A stretch of 54,607 nt of DNA, taken from assembly GCA_016711705.1 (NCBI GenBank), contig JADJSK010000009.1, forward strand, positions 1-54,607, read 5' to 3'. Within the stretch, counting starts at the first letter, position 1. Each line of letters starts with the position of its first letter. The notes beneath the pieces were generated by a model that worked only from the letters and a program-made list of their open reading frames with translations, made no database searches and was not told the DNA's origin. Both the position numbers and the translations under genes were made by a program. Positions 36,249 through 46,755 of this stretch are shown here, one piece after another. The DNA comes from Candidatus Brachybacter algidus. Lineage in GTDB: Bacteria; Bacteroidota; Bacteroidia; Chitinophagales; Saprospiraceae.

Positions 36249-36566
36249 ATGAAAAAAATTATTAAAGAAAATCGAAATTGGCTCGACGATTTTGGTTTGG
36301 ACATGCTTAAAAGGAACATTCCCTTCATTTGTTTCCTTTCTTTACTTGGCTTATTTTACATAGCCAATTCTCACAGTGCTGAAAATAAAGTCAGCCGAAT
36401 AATCTCACTGAAAAACGAAATTAAAGAACTGAACTGGGAATACCTTTCCTTGAAGAGTGATCTCGTACAAAGCAGTATCTATTCTTCCGTTCAACAAAAA
36501 TTGATCGATCAGGAATTGGGATTAAGAGGAAAAAAGCCTGTCCAAATCGTCGTTAACGAGCATTAA
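36249..36566 (+). CDS. ftsL: FtsL-like divisome protein
   Basis: A 105-residue protein with a basic N-terminus, one membrane segment (IPFICFLSLLGLFYIANSH) and then a short coiled coil (IISLKNEIKELNWEYLSLKSDL). This is the bitopic layout of FtsL, which links FtsQ/FtsB to FtsW-FtsI. Sequence conservation is low in this family, so the call rests on topology and its place between rsmH and ftsI. Its stop overlaps the ftsI start (TAATG). A gap of about 130 bases after rsmH holds nothing clear. Confidence 0.82.
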   Translation: MKKIIKENRNWLDDFGLDMLKRNIPFICFLSLLGLFYIANSHSAENKVSRIISLKNEIKELNWEYLSLKSDLVQSSIYSSVQQKLIDQELGLRGKKPVQIVVNEH

Positions 36567-38737
36567 TGAAGGCCCCTATTGACAATAAAAATGAGGTAGT
36601 ACGCAATTCAAACATTGTATTGATTGTGTTCGGAGCTTTAGCGGTATTGACCATCGCTCAGGTGATCAATATTAGTGTTGTCAAAGGCAAATACTACAGA
36701 GACCTTGGCCGTGAATGGCATATCAAAGCAATAGATATTAATGCGGATCGTGGAAATATTTTGGCTGACAATGGTGAGCTACTTGCCACTTCAATGCCTT
36801 TCTATGACGTGTACTTCGATCCTACAGCCTCCAGGCAGTATGTAAAAGAAATGAAGGAGAAGGATAAGCATTTTATGAAGAAGGAAGGAGACATTTTTGC
36901 AAAAAATATTGATTCTCTTGCTTTCTACATTTCAAAATATCTTAATCCAAATCTGAGTCAATACGAAGTTAAAAGCTGGATACTGAAGAAGAGATCGCAA
37001 AATGAACGCTATCTGTGTTTAGCAAAAGGGATTTCGCACTCTAAAATGAAGATGGTTAAAAATTTTCCATTGTTTAGATTAGGAAGAAACAAATCCGGTG
37101 CCATCTTCGAGGTGAAACCTCAGAGAGTTAGACCCTACGGGGATATGGCTTTGCGAACTGTCGGTTATATCAGAGACAATACAATGCCGATTGGTATCGA
37201 AGGTAAATACAATGAGGATCTCAAAGGAGAGGCCGGGAAAAGAATGGTTCAATACATTGCCAAAAACAGGTGGGTTCCAATAAACGATCTTACTGAAATA
37301 GAGCCACGTAACGGAAATGACGTTAGAACAACTCTTAATGTTCAAATGCAGGACATCGCAAGAAGTGCATTACAGGAAGCTCTGGAATATCATAATGCAA
37401 GTTACGGCTCAGTCATCGTCATGGAAGTAAAAACCGGAGCAATAAAAGCAATGGCAAATTTGAAAAAAGATGGAGATAAATATCAGGAAAGTTACAACTA
37501 TGCTGTAGGCGCCAGTACAGAGCCGGGTTCTACTTTTAAACTAGCCTCAATGATGGCAATTCTGGAAGACAAAAAGTTAGACCTTGATTATAAAGTTGAT
37601 GTCAACTATGGCAAGGCAATGGTGAGTGGTAGAGAGATGAAGGATTCTGAAGGACATGGACATGCGACACTCACCTTGAGAGAAGCATTTGAAAAGTCAT
37701 CGAACATAGGTATCTCTAAAGCAGTGGTAGCAAGTTATGGTCAAAACAGAAATGATGTATTTCAATATATTAATAGAATAAAGCAGTTTCACCTGGATAA
37801 ATTGACAGGTATTGATTTGGCTGGTGAGGGAAAACCTTTAATAAAGACACCTTATAATCTAAAACAACTTTGGAGTCGCACATCACTGGCTTGGATGGCA
37901 CACGGTTATGAAACACAGTTGACGCCACTCCAAATGCTTACATTTTATAATGCAGTTGCGAATGACGGCAAAATGATGCAACCTTACTTGGTGTCAAGTG
38001 TATGGTCTCATGGTGAAGAAATAAAATCTTTCCTTCCAAAAGTATTAGAGGAAAAGATTGCAAATGATACTACAATACGCCTTGCAAAAGAACTTTTAGA
38101 GGGTGTGGTGTTGAGAGGAACGGCTAAGAAATTTAAAAATGATCTTTACTCCTTCGCTGGCAAGACGGGCACGGCTAGTCTAGATTATGGTGGTGTAAAG
38201 AGAGGCAGATACAGAGCTTCATTTATTGGATATTTTCCGGCAGAGAATCCTATTTACTCCATTTGCGTATCGATTACGGAGCCTAGAGATCATGGTTATC
38301 ATGGATCAGAAGTTGCTCTTCCGGTCTTTAAATCAATCGCCGACAAAGTACTTTCATTCGATCCTCATTTCTTCAATATTTCATCTCCTGGTAAAAATGC
38401 AACGGCATTTTCATCTCAACTTCCTCAGGATGCAAGAGGCAATAGAAATGATTTTGTTAGCGTGTTCAATAGATTGGGAGTGCCTGTGTATACTGAAGGT
38501 AAAGCTACTGATCTAGTGATCACAAAAAGAGCTGATGCAGAAGTTAATCTGGTAGGTTACATAGATCAAAAAGGTCAGGTGCCGGATGTAAAAGGGATGG
38601 GATTGAGAGACGCTTTATTCGCTCTGGAATCACAGGGCCTCATAGCAGAAGTAAGTGGATACGGTAGAGTATCCGAACAAAATATACCACCCGGTACAAA
38701 GGTATCGGGGCAGAAAGTATTTATTAAGTTGCAATAA
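36566..38737 (+). CDS. ftsI: Septal peptidoglycan transpeptidase (penicillin-binding protein) with PASTA domain
   Basis: A class B PBP of 723 residues. It has one N-terminal membrane anchor (VLIVFGALAVLTIAQVINIS), the pedestal domain (DINADRGNILADNGELLATS) and the transpeptidase domain. The SxxK motif is STEPGSTFKLA, the SxN motif is KSSNIG, and the KTG motif is FAGKTGTAS. A C-terminal PASTA domain follows (GQVPDVKGMGLRDALFALES). It crosslinks septal peptidoglycan in the periplasm with FtsW. The length and PASTA tail are typical of Bacteroidota. It overlaps ftsL by one base and precedes murE by 6 bases. Confidence 0.95.
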   Translation: MKAPIDNKNEVVRNSNIVLIVFGALAVLTIAQVINISVVKGKYYRDLGREWHIKAIDINADRGNILADNGELLATSMPFYDVYFDPTASRQYVKEMKEKDKHFMKKEGDIFAKNIDSLAFYISKYLNPNLSQYEVKSWILKKRSQNERYLCLAKGISHSKMKMVKNFPLFRLGRNKSGAIFEVKPQRVRPYGDMALRTVGYIRDNTMPIGIEGKYNEDLKGEAGKRMVQYIAKNRWVPINDLTEIEPRNGNDVRTTLNVQMQDIARSALQEALEYHNASYGSVIVMEVKTGAIKAMANLKKDGDKYQESYNYAVGASTEPGSTFKLASMMAILEDKKLDLDYKVDVNYGKAMVSGREMKDSEGHGHATLTLREAFEKSSNIGISKAVVASYGQNRNDVFQYINRIKQFHLDKLTGIDLAGEGKPLIKTPYNLKQLWSRTSLAWMAHGYETQLTPLQMLTFYNAVANDGKMMQPYLVSSVWSHGEEIKSFLPKVLEEKIANDTTIRLAKELLEGVVLRGTAKKFKNDLYSFAGKTGTASLDYGGVKRGRYRASFIGYFPAENPIYSICVSITEPRDHGYHGSEVALPVFKSIADKVLSFDPHFFNISSPGKNATAFSSQLPQDARGNRNDFVSVFNRLGVPVYTEGKATDLVITKRADAEVNLVGYIDQKGQVPDVKGMGLRDALFALESQGLIAEVSGYGRVSEQNIPPGTKVSGQKVFIKLQ

Positions 38738-38743
38738 GTCATC

Positions 38744-40198
38744 ATGAACTTATCCACCTTATTCGACCTCGCCAACATACCTTTCAATGGCTCCAATGGT
38801 AACATGACCGTCAGCGGTATTGCCATAGACTCAAGAACGGTTAAAGCGAATTATGTTTTCATAGCCATCGAAGGTAGTACCCAGGATGGACATGAATACA
38901 TCGATTCAGCAATCAAAGCAGGCGCCATAGCGGTAGTTGTTCAAAAAGCAGCTAAGCACAATGAAGATAGAGTGGATCTGATCAAGGTCTCAGATAGTGC
39001 TAAAGCAGCAGGTCTAATAGCCTCAGCTTATTATGGTGCTCCATCTGAAAAGGTCAAACTTGTCGGTATCACCGGTACCAATGGTAAGACGACCACAGTG
39101 ACATTGTTGCACCAGCTTTTTAGCCTGATGGGAATCAGGGCAGGCTTAATATCTACTGTTGAAAATATAATTGGAACTGAAGTAATTCCTTCCACGCACA
39201 CGACTCCTGATCCCGTATCTCTAAACGAGCTGCTGGCAAAGATGGCGGATGGCGGCTGCGATTATGTGTTCATGGAGGTTAGCTCCCATGCTGCACATCA
39301 GCAGAGGATCAGTGGATTGAGATTTGAAGGTGGCGTATTTACCAATATGTCTCATGATCATCTTGATTATCACAACACTTTTGATGAATATATTGCAGCC
39401 AAAAAGTCATTTTTTGATGGTCTTAGAGGAGAGAGCTTTGCTCTGGTTAATATAGATGATAAGAGAGGAATGGTGATGCTTCAGAATACAAAAGCAAAGC
39501 AATACACTTACAGTATCCGCAAAAGTGCGGACTTCAAAGGAAAGATCTTTGAAAATACACTTGAAGGACTGGAGATGGAGATAGATCAGGTTCATGTGCA
39601 CCTTCGCCTTATCGGTGAATTCAATGCATATAATGTGGTCTGCGCTTATGGGGTAGCTTCCTTGCTTGGTTTTTCTAAAACAGAAATACTTACAGGGCTA
39701 AGCGCACTGGCTGGAGCAAGAGGAAGATTCGAAACCATTAGAGATATCAATAGAGGTGTCTTGTACATAGTAGATTACGCTCACACACCAGATGCATTGG
39801 AAAAGGTTTTGAAAACTATTCATGCAATGGTTACGAAGCAAGCTTCTCTGATATCAGTGGTTGGTTGCGGCGGCAATAGAGACGGGGCGAAAAGGCCTGT
39901 GATGGGTGGTTTGGCTGCTAAATGGAGCAAAGAGGCAATTTTTACGGATGATAATCCAAGAAAAGAAGATCCTGTATCCATTACAGATGCCATGCAAAGT
40001 GGAGTTGCGGCGGATGATAGAGAGAAAGTACTGATCATAAACGACAGGAAACAGGCCATCCACACAGCATTCAGGCTGGCAAAAAAAGGAGACATCGTTC
40101 TGGTAGCAGGCAAAGGCCATGAGACTTACCAGGAGATAAACGGTGTAAAACATGATTTTGACGACCGGAAGGTCATTGAAGATATAATAGGCAATTAA
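38744..40198 (+). CDS. murE: UDP-MurNAc-tripeptide synthetase (meso-diaminopimelate ligase)
   Basis: A 484-residue Mur ligase. The ATP site is LVGITGTNGKTTTVTL, the UMAG-binding part is STHTTPDPVSLNELL, and VFMEVSSHAAHQQRISGL is the MurE signature. TDDNPRKEDP carries the DNPR motif that selects meso-diaminopimelate. It adds the third stem-peptide residue in the cytosol. Length is normal and no lesion is seen. About 240 bases without a gene follow before mraY. Confidence 0.96.
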   Translation: MNLSTLFDLANIPFNGSNGNMTVSGIAIDSRTVKANYVFIAIEGSTQDGHEYIDSAIKAGAIAVVVQKAAKHNEDRVDLIKVSDSAKAAGLIASAYYGAPSEKVKLVGITGTNGKTTTVTLLHQLFSLMGIRAGLISTVENIIGTEVIPSTHTTPDPVSLNELLAKMADGGCDYVFMEVSSHAAHQQRISGLRFEGGVFTNMSHDHLDYHNTFDEYIAAKKSFFDGLRGESFALVNIDDKRGMVMLQNTKAKQYTYSIRKSADFKGKIFENTLEGLEMEIDQVHVHLRLIGEFNAYNVVCAYGVASLLGFSKTEILTGLSALAGARGRFETIRDINRGVLYIVDYAHTPDALEKVLKTIHAMVTKQASLISVVGCGGNRDGAKRPVMGGLAAKWSKEAIFTDDNPRKEDPVSITDAMQSGVAADDREKVLIINDRKQAIHTAFRLAKKGDIVLVAGKGHETYQEINGVKHDFDDRKVIEDIIGN

Positions 40199-40438
40199 AG
40201 TATTGCCACAAGAAGTAGGTTCTATTTTTTAAAAAAGGTTGGAATGGACAGGTTGGTCAGATTTGAGATGGCTACCACATCGGTTCTAGTGTTAGCACAT
40301 GCATTTTTGCCACCTGTTCACCTTTTTATCTAATAGACTAAGAAACACCAATTTACATTACTGAGAATAACCCACACAAGAAACCTTAAAATAAAGTACG
40401 TCTGCGAAGGCGCACTATGACTAAGTTACAAGAGCATT

Positions 40439-41698
40439 ATGCTGTATTATTTATTTGAATATCTGTACAAAGACTTGAATATACCGGGAGCCGGAGTATT
40501 CAGGTTTATCACTTTCCGCGCAGGTCTTGCTATTGTATTGTCTCTATTCATCTCTATTGTTTTTGGAAAAAAGATAATCAACCACCTTAGAAAAAAACAA
40601 ATCGGAGAATCCGTTAGGGATCTTGGCCTCGCAGGCCAAAAAGAAAAAGAAGGTACTCCAACTATGGGTGGGGTGATCATCGTTCTTGCCATCGTCGTTC
40701 CATGCTTATTAGTAGCCCGATTGGACAATGTATATGTTATCCTAATGCTCATCAGCACGCTTTGGATGGCAAGCATCGGTTATATTGATGACTATATCAA
40801 GGTGGTCAAAAAGGACAAGGATGGTCTCAAGGGTATTTTTAAAGTAATTGGTCAAATTGGTCTTGGACTAATAGTCGCCTTTACTATGCTGATCAGCAAT
40901 GATGTTACCATCAGAATGACACCACAGGAAGCGCTCGCAGGAGGTTATAAGGTAGTGAAAACGGTGGAGGTTGAGGATCCAAACATGAAAGGTCAGATGG
41001 TAGAAATGGTTCATGCGAAAGCCGCAATTACAAACGTACCATTCTTTAAAAATAATCAACTTGACTACGGAAAGCTGTTTGACTTCTTTAATATGAATAG
41101 TCAGACTTTATTATGGATCGTGTTTGTCACCTCGGTAGTATTCATTATTACAGCCATCAGTAATGCTGCGAATCTTACAGATGGTATAGATGGACTTGCC
41201 ACGGGCGTTTCGGCTACGATTGGAGCAGTGTTGGCAGTATTTGCTTATTTGTCCGGCAACTCAGTATTTGCAGAATATCTCAATATTTTCTTTATTCCAA
41301 ATTCATCAGAGTTGGTGATTTTCAGTGCATGCTTTATAGGAGCTTGTACTGGGTTTCTATGGCACAATTCATTTCCTGCTAAAGTATTCATGGGTGATAC
41401 AGGGAGTTTGACACTCGGAGGTATTATAGCTGCTCTGGCTATTGTACTGCGCAAAGAGTTATTACTACCTGTGTTGTGTGGAATCTTTGTAGTAGAAAAT
41501 CTTTCAGTAATAATTCAGAGATATTATTTCAAATATACTAAGAAAAAATATGGTGAAGGAAAGCGTATCTTTTTGATGGCGCCTATTCACCACCATTTCC
41601 AAAAACAAGGCTATCACGAGGCCAAAATCGTAACCAGATTTTGGATTGTATCCATCGTACTGGCAGTAATGACAATACTTACATTAAAAATCAGGTAA
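40439..41698 (+). CDS. mraY: Phospho-MurNAc-pentapeptide transferase
   Basis: A 419-residue integral membrane enzyme with about ten hydrophobic segments that makes lipid I. Conserved parts are KEGTPTMGGVIIVLAIVVP, IGYIDDYIKVVKK (catalytic Asp pair), NAANLTDGIDGLATG and FMGDTGSLTLGG, ending in PIHHHFQ. Residues about 155-215 are an extra soluble insert (from MTPQEALAGGYKVV to KNNQLDYGKLF) absent in E. coli MraY but usual in Bacteroidota. The 240 bases upstream hold no gene. murD follows after 12 bases. Confidence 0.96.
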   Translation: MLYYLFEYLYKDLNIPGAGVFRFITFRAGLAIVLSLFISIVFGKKIINHLRKKQIGESVRDLGLAGQKEKEGTPTMGGVIIVLAIVVPCLLVARLDNVYVILMLISTLWMASIGYIDDYIKVVKKDKDGLKGIFKVIGQIGLGLIVAFTMLISNDVTIRMTPQEALAGGYKVVKTVEVEDPNMKGQMVEMVHAKAAITNVPFFKNNQLDYGKLFDFFNMNSQTLLWIVFVTSVVFIITAISNAANLTDGIDGLATGVSATIGAVLAVFAYLSGNSVFAEYLNIFFIPNSSELVIFSACFIGACTGFLWHNSFPAKVFMGDTGSLTLGGIIAALAIVLRKELLLPVLCGIFVVENLSVIIQRYYFKYTKKKYGEGKRIFLMAPIHHHFQKQGYHEAKIVTRFWIVSIVLAVMTILTLKIR

Positions 41699-41710
41699 TT
41701 AAAATTTATT

Positions 41711-43021
41711 ATGGCATCAATTATTATCATAGGAGGAAAAGAAAGCGGAGTAGGGGCAGCCTTACTTGGGCTTAGCCTTGGCTATGAGGTAATGGTTAGT
41801 GATGCCGGTCCAATAATTAGCCCATTTAGGGAAGAATTGAAAAGATCCGGCATTGCATTCGAAGAAGGTGGTCATAGTGAGAATCTGGCTGATACCTTTG
41901 ATTTCATGGTGGTTAGTCCAGGAGTACCTTCTGATAGTAAGGTTGTGACTGATTTTAGTATTTCAGGTAAAGAGGTGATATCAGAGATCGAATTCGCATG
42001 GAGAAATATCGGTGACGGTCAGATCATAGGAATCACCGGAAGCAATGGAAAAACGACACTTTCTTCACTGATATATCATGTCATGGAGCAAGATGATCAG
42101 GATGTAAAATTAGTTGGAAATATTGGTTATAGTTTCGCTCGAACGCTGGCTACATCAAAATCTCCTTACTATGTATGCGAATTAAGTAGTTTTCAATTGG
42201 ACCAAATTGTACATTTTAATCCAAAAGTTGCCATCATTACTAATATCACACCTGATCATTTAGACAGGTATGATTATGATATGGGCAAGTATGCCTTAGC
42301 TAAGTTTAGAATTACAGAAAATCAAAGTTCCAAGGATCTGCTTATCCTTAATAAAGATGATCAGGAATCGATGAAATATTTTGGAAAGATTCAGACGAAT
42401 GCTCAGGTCATTTACACTTCAACTGCGGAGATCAATGAAGAGACATTTACCAGCAATAAAGGAATTACTTACGATATCAGTGAGTGCAATCTAAGAGGTA
42501 GACACAATCAATCTAATATTGCTCAAGCCATCGAGGCATTAGAGTCAATTGGATTGAAGAAAAGAGCAGTCGAGAGTGGTATCTCAACCTTCCAGGGATT
42601 AGCACACAGACTTGAATTTGTGGCGAATGTGGATGGTGTGGATTATATCAATGATAGTAAAGCGACCAATATCGATTCTGTTTGGTATGCACTAGATGCA
42701 ATGAAAAAGCCTACAGTATGGATAGTTGGAGGCATTGATAAAGGAAATGACTATTCAATTCTGAGTGAATTGGTCAGAAATAAAGTGAGGTGGATGATAT
42801 GCATGGGCTTAGAAAATCAAAAATTGATCGACATGTTCGGTCACGAGGTAGAAGGATATGATGAGGCAGGATCTGCTCAGGAAGCAGTTTTGAAAGCGCA
42901 GAAGGCAGCTACATCAGGTGATGTGGTATTGTTGTCTCCCGCATGTTCAAGTTTCGATCTGTTCAAGAATTACGAAGACAGAGGGGAACAATTTAAGAAG
43001 GCTATTAAAAAATTATTATAA
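41711..43021 (+). CDS. murD: UDP-MurNAc-L-alanine:D-glutamate ligase
   Basis: A 436-residue Mur ligase with an N-terminal Rossmann domain for UMA (IIIGGKESGVGAALLGLSLG), the ATP site GITGSNGKTTLSS, CELSSFQLDQI and NITPDHLDRYD in the central domain, and the C-terminal FQGLAHRLEFVANVDGV with INDSKATNIDS and LLSPACSSFDLFKNYEDRG. It adds D-glutamate in the cytosol. It lies between mraY and ftsW with short spacers. Confidence 0.96.
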   Translation: MASIIIIGGKESGVGAALLGLSLGYEVMVSDAGPIISPFREELKRSGIAFEEGGHSENLADTFDFMVVSPGVPSDSKVVTDFSISGKEVISEIEFAWRNIGDGQIIGITGSNGKTTLSSLIYHVMEQDDQDVKLVGNIGYSFARTLATSKSPYYVCELSSFQLDQIVHFNPKVAIITNITPDHLDRYDYDMGKYALAKFRITENQSSKDLLILNKDDQESMKYFGKIQTNAQVIYTSTAEINEETFTSNKGITYDISECNLRGRHNQSNIAQAIEALESIGLKKRAVESGISTFQGLAHRLEFVANVDGVDYINDSKATNIDSVWYALDAMKKPTVWIVGGIDKGNDYSILSELVRNKVRWMICMGLENQKLIDMFGHEVEGYDEAGSAQEAVLKAQKAATSGDVVLLSPACSSFDLFKNYEDRGEQFKKAIKKLL

Positions 43022-43086
43022 ACTTTTGGGCTGAGGACTATGGTCTGGTATCAAAAATTGGTCTTTAGGAAAACTACAACTACAGA

Positions 43087-44268
43087 ATGAAGATGAAGGA
43101 ATGGTTTAGTACGAATTTCAAAGGCGACCCGATCTTGTGGATCGTGTTGGTCTTGCTCGCTCTAGGCAGCTTACTTGCAGTTTACAGTACCACCGGAGGT
43201 TATTCACAGATTGGCAATAGTCATGGGGCCAATAACGAATACTTCCTGTTCAAACAATTAGCCTTTTTAATAGTAGGAGTGGTCCTTGCGTATTTGTGCC
43301 ATCTGGCAAAATATTCAAAGTACTCAGCCATCGCTTTGCCATTTTTATTTATTTCAATTATGCTTTTAGTTTTGGTTCTATTTTTTGGAATTGAAGTAAA
43401 TGGTGCAAAGCGATGGTTGCCACTACCTTTTGTTGGCCTTACAATCCAACCTGCTGATATAGCCAAATTGGCCCTCATGGTATATCTGGCCAGGACGATT
43501 TCTGGGTCTCAAACTAAAATCAAAAACGATATTAGCGTATTTTGGTCATTGCTCATACCGACCCTGTTGGTTTGCATTTTAATTTTGCCAAATAATCTTA
43601 GTACAGCGGCATTATTGTTCGCTACTTCTATCATAGTGATGTTCGTGGGTCGTATCCCATTAAAATATATTGGAAGCATATTTGCCATTGGAACGACAAT
43701 GTTTCTCATCGTTTTCATTATTGGTTACTACCTGCCGACTGCCACGAGGGCGCATACATGGTCAGAAAGAATCTCCACTTTTATGGGTGACGAAGAGTCT
43801 TTCCAGTCCAAGCAAGCCCATATCGCTATTGCAAATGGAGGCATCATAGGTACAGGACCCGGCAATAGTATGCAAAGGAATTTCCTTCCATATGCCCATG
43901 CAGATTTTATCTATGCTATTATTTGTGAAGAATTTGGATTGTTGGGAGCAGCAGGTGTCATGGGTATTTATCTGTTAATGTTATATAGGTGTATTCGGCT
44001 GGTGAAAAAATCGCCGAAGACATTCGGGGCCATGCTAGCCATAGGTCTCTGTATTAACATTGTCATTCAGGCATATGCCAATATTATGGTCAACGTAGGG
44101 CTAATTCCTGATACGGGTGTCACCTTGCCGATAATTTCATTGGGTGGTACAAGTTTAATTTTTACATGTATATCATTTGGAATCATTCTGAGTGTAAGCA
44201 GATATATTGAATCAAGAGATGAGGCAGCAAGTGCAGTTCAAGTTAATAACGAATTACAAACTGCTTAA
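43087..44268 (+). CDS. ftsW: Peptidoglycan glycosyltransferase FtsW
   Basis: A 393-residue SEDS-family protein with about ten membrane segments. Conserved parts are VNGAKRWLPLPFVGLTIQPA (the GAxRWI and QPS/A-type region), NNLSTAALL, and FAIICEEFGLLGA in variant form (FIYAIICEEFGLLGA), followed by GLIPDTGVTLPIISLGGTS. It polymerises septal glycan strands from lipid II together with FtsI. Its stop is followed directly by the murG start. Confidence 0.94.
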   Translation: MKMKEWFSTNFKGDPILWIVLVLLALGSLLAVYSTTGGYSQIGNSHGANNEYFLFKQLAFLIVGVVLAYLCHLAKYSKYSAIALPFLFISIMLLVLVLFFGIEVNGAKRWLPLPFVGLTIQPADIAKLALMVYLARTISGSQTKIKNDISVFWSLLIPTLLVCILILPNNLSTAALLFATSIIVMFVGRIPLKYIGSIFAIGTTMFLIVFIIGYYLPTATRAHTWSERISTFMGDEESFQSKQAHIAIANGGIIGTGPGNSMQRNFLPYAHADFIYAIICEEFGLLGAAGVMGIYLLMLYRCIRLVKKSPKTFGAMLAIGLCINIVIQAYANIMVNVGLIPDTGVTLPIISLGGTSLIFTCISFGIILSVSRYIESRDEAASAVQVNNELQTA

Positions 44269-45381
44269 ATGAATAAAGTCATCATAAGCGGAGGAGGAAC
44301 TGGCGGACATATATATCCGGCTATTGCTATTGCTGATGCATTGGTGGCATTGAATAAGAATGTTGAAATATTATTTGTAGGGGCAGAAGGTAAAATGGAG
44401 ATGGACAAAGTTCCACAAGCGGGATATAAAATAGAGGGCTTGCCGATAGCCGGTTTTCAAAGAAGACTGACGTCGAAAAATCTAATGTTCCCGATCAAAC
44501 TTTTAAGAAGCATGCGCAAAGCAAGAAGTATAGTAAAAGAGTTTAAACCGGACATAGCCATCGGAGTCGGTGGATATGCCAGTGGGCCTATTTTACGGGT
44601 AGCCAGTAGAATGGGCATCAAGACCTTACTTCAGGAACAAAACAGCTACCCAGGCATCACTAATAGAATCTTGTCCAAATCTGCTTCATCTATATGCGTG
44701 GCCTATGAAGGCATGGATAAATTTTTTCCGGCACAGAAGATTCGGTTCACTGGCAATCCTGTGAGACAAGACATTAACTATTTGGGCGGAAAAAGAGACG
44801 AGGGGTATAAGTTTTTCGGCTTGGATCCCAACAAGAAAACAGTACTAGTCATGGGTGGAAGCCTAGGAGCAAAGACACTGAATGATGCATTGACAAATGC
44901 TTTCGACTTGATATCAGCCAACTCAGATATTCAGTGGATCTGGCAAAGTGGTAGTTTCTATAAGGGTTTATATGACCATAGTCCTTTGGCTATGTTGCCC
45001 AATGTGGTAAATATGTCATTCATCGAAAGAGTCGATCTTGCTTATGCATGTGCAGATTTGGTCATTGGAAGAGCAGGTGCACTTACTGTTTCTGAGATAT
45101 GTGTTGCAGGAAAACCATCCATCCTAATTCCTTCGCCGAACGTGACAGAAGATCATCAAACAAAAAATGCAATGTCTTTGGTCCGGAGAAATGCAGCGCT
45201 TATGCTTTCAGATATGGATGCGCCAAAACAATTGGTGATCAAGACTATAGCTTGCGTGCAAAATAAAGAAGAATTGGATTCATTGGCTGCGAATGCATTG
45301 TCTTTGGCAAAACCGAATGCTGCTAATGAAATAGCGAGAGAAATAATGGAATTAATTGGTCACAATATCTCAAATAATTGA
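44269..45381 (+). CDS. murG: Lipid II synthase (MurG GlcNAc transferase)
   Basis: A 370-residue GT28 family (GT-B fold) enzyme that adds GlcNAc to lipid I. The N-terminal GGGTGGHIYPAIAIADAL is the first G loop, GVGGYASGPI the second, and LLQEQNSYPGITNRIL the acceptor region. The UDP-GlcNAc site is VMGGSLGAKTLND and RAGALTVSEICVAGKPSILI with a later EDHQTKNA. It acts at the inner face of the membrane. It has no gap with ftsW and 3 bases before murC. Confidence 0.97.
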   Translation: MNKVIISGGGTGGHIYPAIAIADALVALNKNVEILFVGAEGKMEMDKVPQAGYKIEGLPIAGFQRRLTSKNLMFPIKLLRSMRKARSIVKEFKPDIAIGVGGYASGPILRVASRMGIKTLLQEQNSYPGITNRILSKSASSICVAYEGMDKFFPAQKIRFTGNPVRQDINYLGGKRDEGYKFFGLDPNKKTVLVMGGSLGAKTLNDALTNAFDLISANSDIQWIWQSGSFYKGLYDHSPLAMLPNVVNMSFIERVDLAYACADLVIGRAGALTVSEICVAGKPSILIPSPNVTEDHQTKNAMSLVRRNAALMLSDMDAPKQLVIKTIACVQNKEELDSLAANALSLAKPNAANEIAREIMELIGHNISNN

Positions 45382-45384
45382 GCA

Positions 45385-46755
45385 ATGGATGAATTGAAAG
45401 ATATAAGATCGGTTTTCTTCTTAGGTATTGGAGGAATTGGTATGAGTGCGCTCGCTGAATATTTCTTTAAAAGAGGCGTGAAGGTTAGCGGTTATGATCG
45501 AGTGGAAACTCCATTGACACAGCAGCTTGCATTCAAAGGCGTTCAGATTTCTTATGAAGATAAAGTTCAGAGTGAATACAATCCAGATCTGATAATCTAT
45601 ACACCGGCGATACGTTCTACTTCTCATTTAATGCAACATTTCGCCAATTCTGGTATAAAAATGATGAAGCGTTCAGAAGTTCTTGGCCTTATCAGCAGTT
45701 CAGAAAAAACTATTGCAATAGCAGGAACACATGGCAAAACTACTACCACTGCCATGGTGAGTCACATACTTTATTATTCGGGTATTGAAGTTACAGGTTT
45801 TGTAGGAGGAATTATGTCCAATTACGATTCCAATTACATTGATAGTGGGTCTGAATATATTGTAGCCGAAGCAGATGAATTTGATAGATCATTTCTAACG
45901 CTTACACCTGCTATTAGTGCAGTGTTAAGCATGGATGCTGATCACCTGGATATCTATGGTGGGAGTGAAGAAGTAACAATTGGATTTAAAGATTTTATAA
46001 ATAAAACAAAAAAAGGAGGTACAGTTTATCTTCATCGATCCGTGATTAAAAACTTTACTTCGAACGAATGGGAAGTAGTTCAGGAAAAATATAAATGTCT
46101 GACTTTCGGAGATAAGGATTCAGACATATTTGCATCCAATATCTTACCTCAAAAAGATGGCTCCGTTACTTTTGATTTAAATTACAAGACCCGCTTATAT
46201 ACTGGATTACAGCTTTCTATGCCAGGCAATCATAATGTTTCAAATGCTACGGTTGCTATGGCGATTGCCTTGGAAATAGGCATTCCTATCGAAAAAGTAA
46301 CAGTTGCATTGGCAGCATTCAAGGGTATAAAAAGAAGATTTGAATATGTAGTCCAAAATAAATTAAACACTTATATAGATGATTACGCACATCATCCTGA
46401 GGAACTCCGCAATGCTATAGCTACGGCAAAAGACCTTTTTCAAGGTAAAGAGATATATGGAATATTCCAACCTCATCTTTTCTCCAGAACCAGGGATTTC
46501 GCTGATGGATTTGCACGAGAATTGGACCAATTGGATTATCCGATTCTTATGGAAATTTATCCGGCAAGGGAGTTACCAATAGAAAATGTCAATAGCCAAA
46601 TGATTCTCGACAGAATGACCAATCCCAACAAACAAATAATGTCATTCAAAGAGATATTGGAATTTGTAAATAAAAACAAACCTGAAGTCCTAATGACTCT
46701 TGGCGCTGGTGATATCGACACAATTGTCCCAAAGATTAAAATTATTTTATCATGA
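45385..46755 (+). CDS. murC: UDP-MurNAc:L-alanine ligase
   Basis: A 456-residue Mur ligase. Domain 1 has FLGIGGIGMSALAEYF, the central ATP site is IAGTHGKTTTTAMV, and YIVAEADEFDRSFL is the MurC signature. SMDADHLDIYG and YIDDYAHHPEELRNAI complete the ligand sites. It adds L-alanine to UDP-MurNAc in the cytosol. The stop overlaps the ftsQ start by four bases (ATGA), implying coupled translation. Confidence 0.96.
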   Translation: MDELKDIRSVFFLGIGGIGMSALAEYFFKRGVKVSGYDRVETPLTQQLAFKGVQISYEDKVQSEYNPDLIIYTPAIRSTSHLMQHFANSGIKMMKRSEVLGLISSSEKTIAIAGTHGKTTTTAMVSHILYYSGIEVTGFVGGIMSNYDSNYIDSGSEYIVAEADEFDRSFLTLTPAISAVLSMDADHLDIYGGSEEVTIGFKDFINKTKKGGTVYLHRSVIKNFTSNEWEVVQEKYKCLTFGDKDSDIFASNILPQKDGSVTFDLNYKTRLYTGLQLSMPGNHNVSNATVAMAIALEIGIPIEKVTVALAAFKGIKRRFEYVVQNKLNTYIDDYAHHPEELRNAIATAKDLFQGKEIYGIFQPHLFSRTRDFADGFARELDQLDYPILMEIYPARELPIENVNSQMILDRMTNPNKQIMSFKEILEFVNKNKPEVLMTLGAGDIDTIVPKIKIILS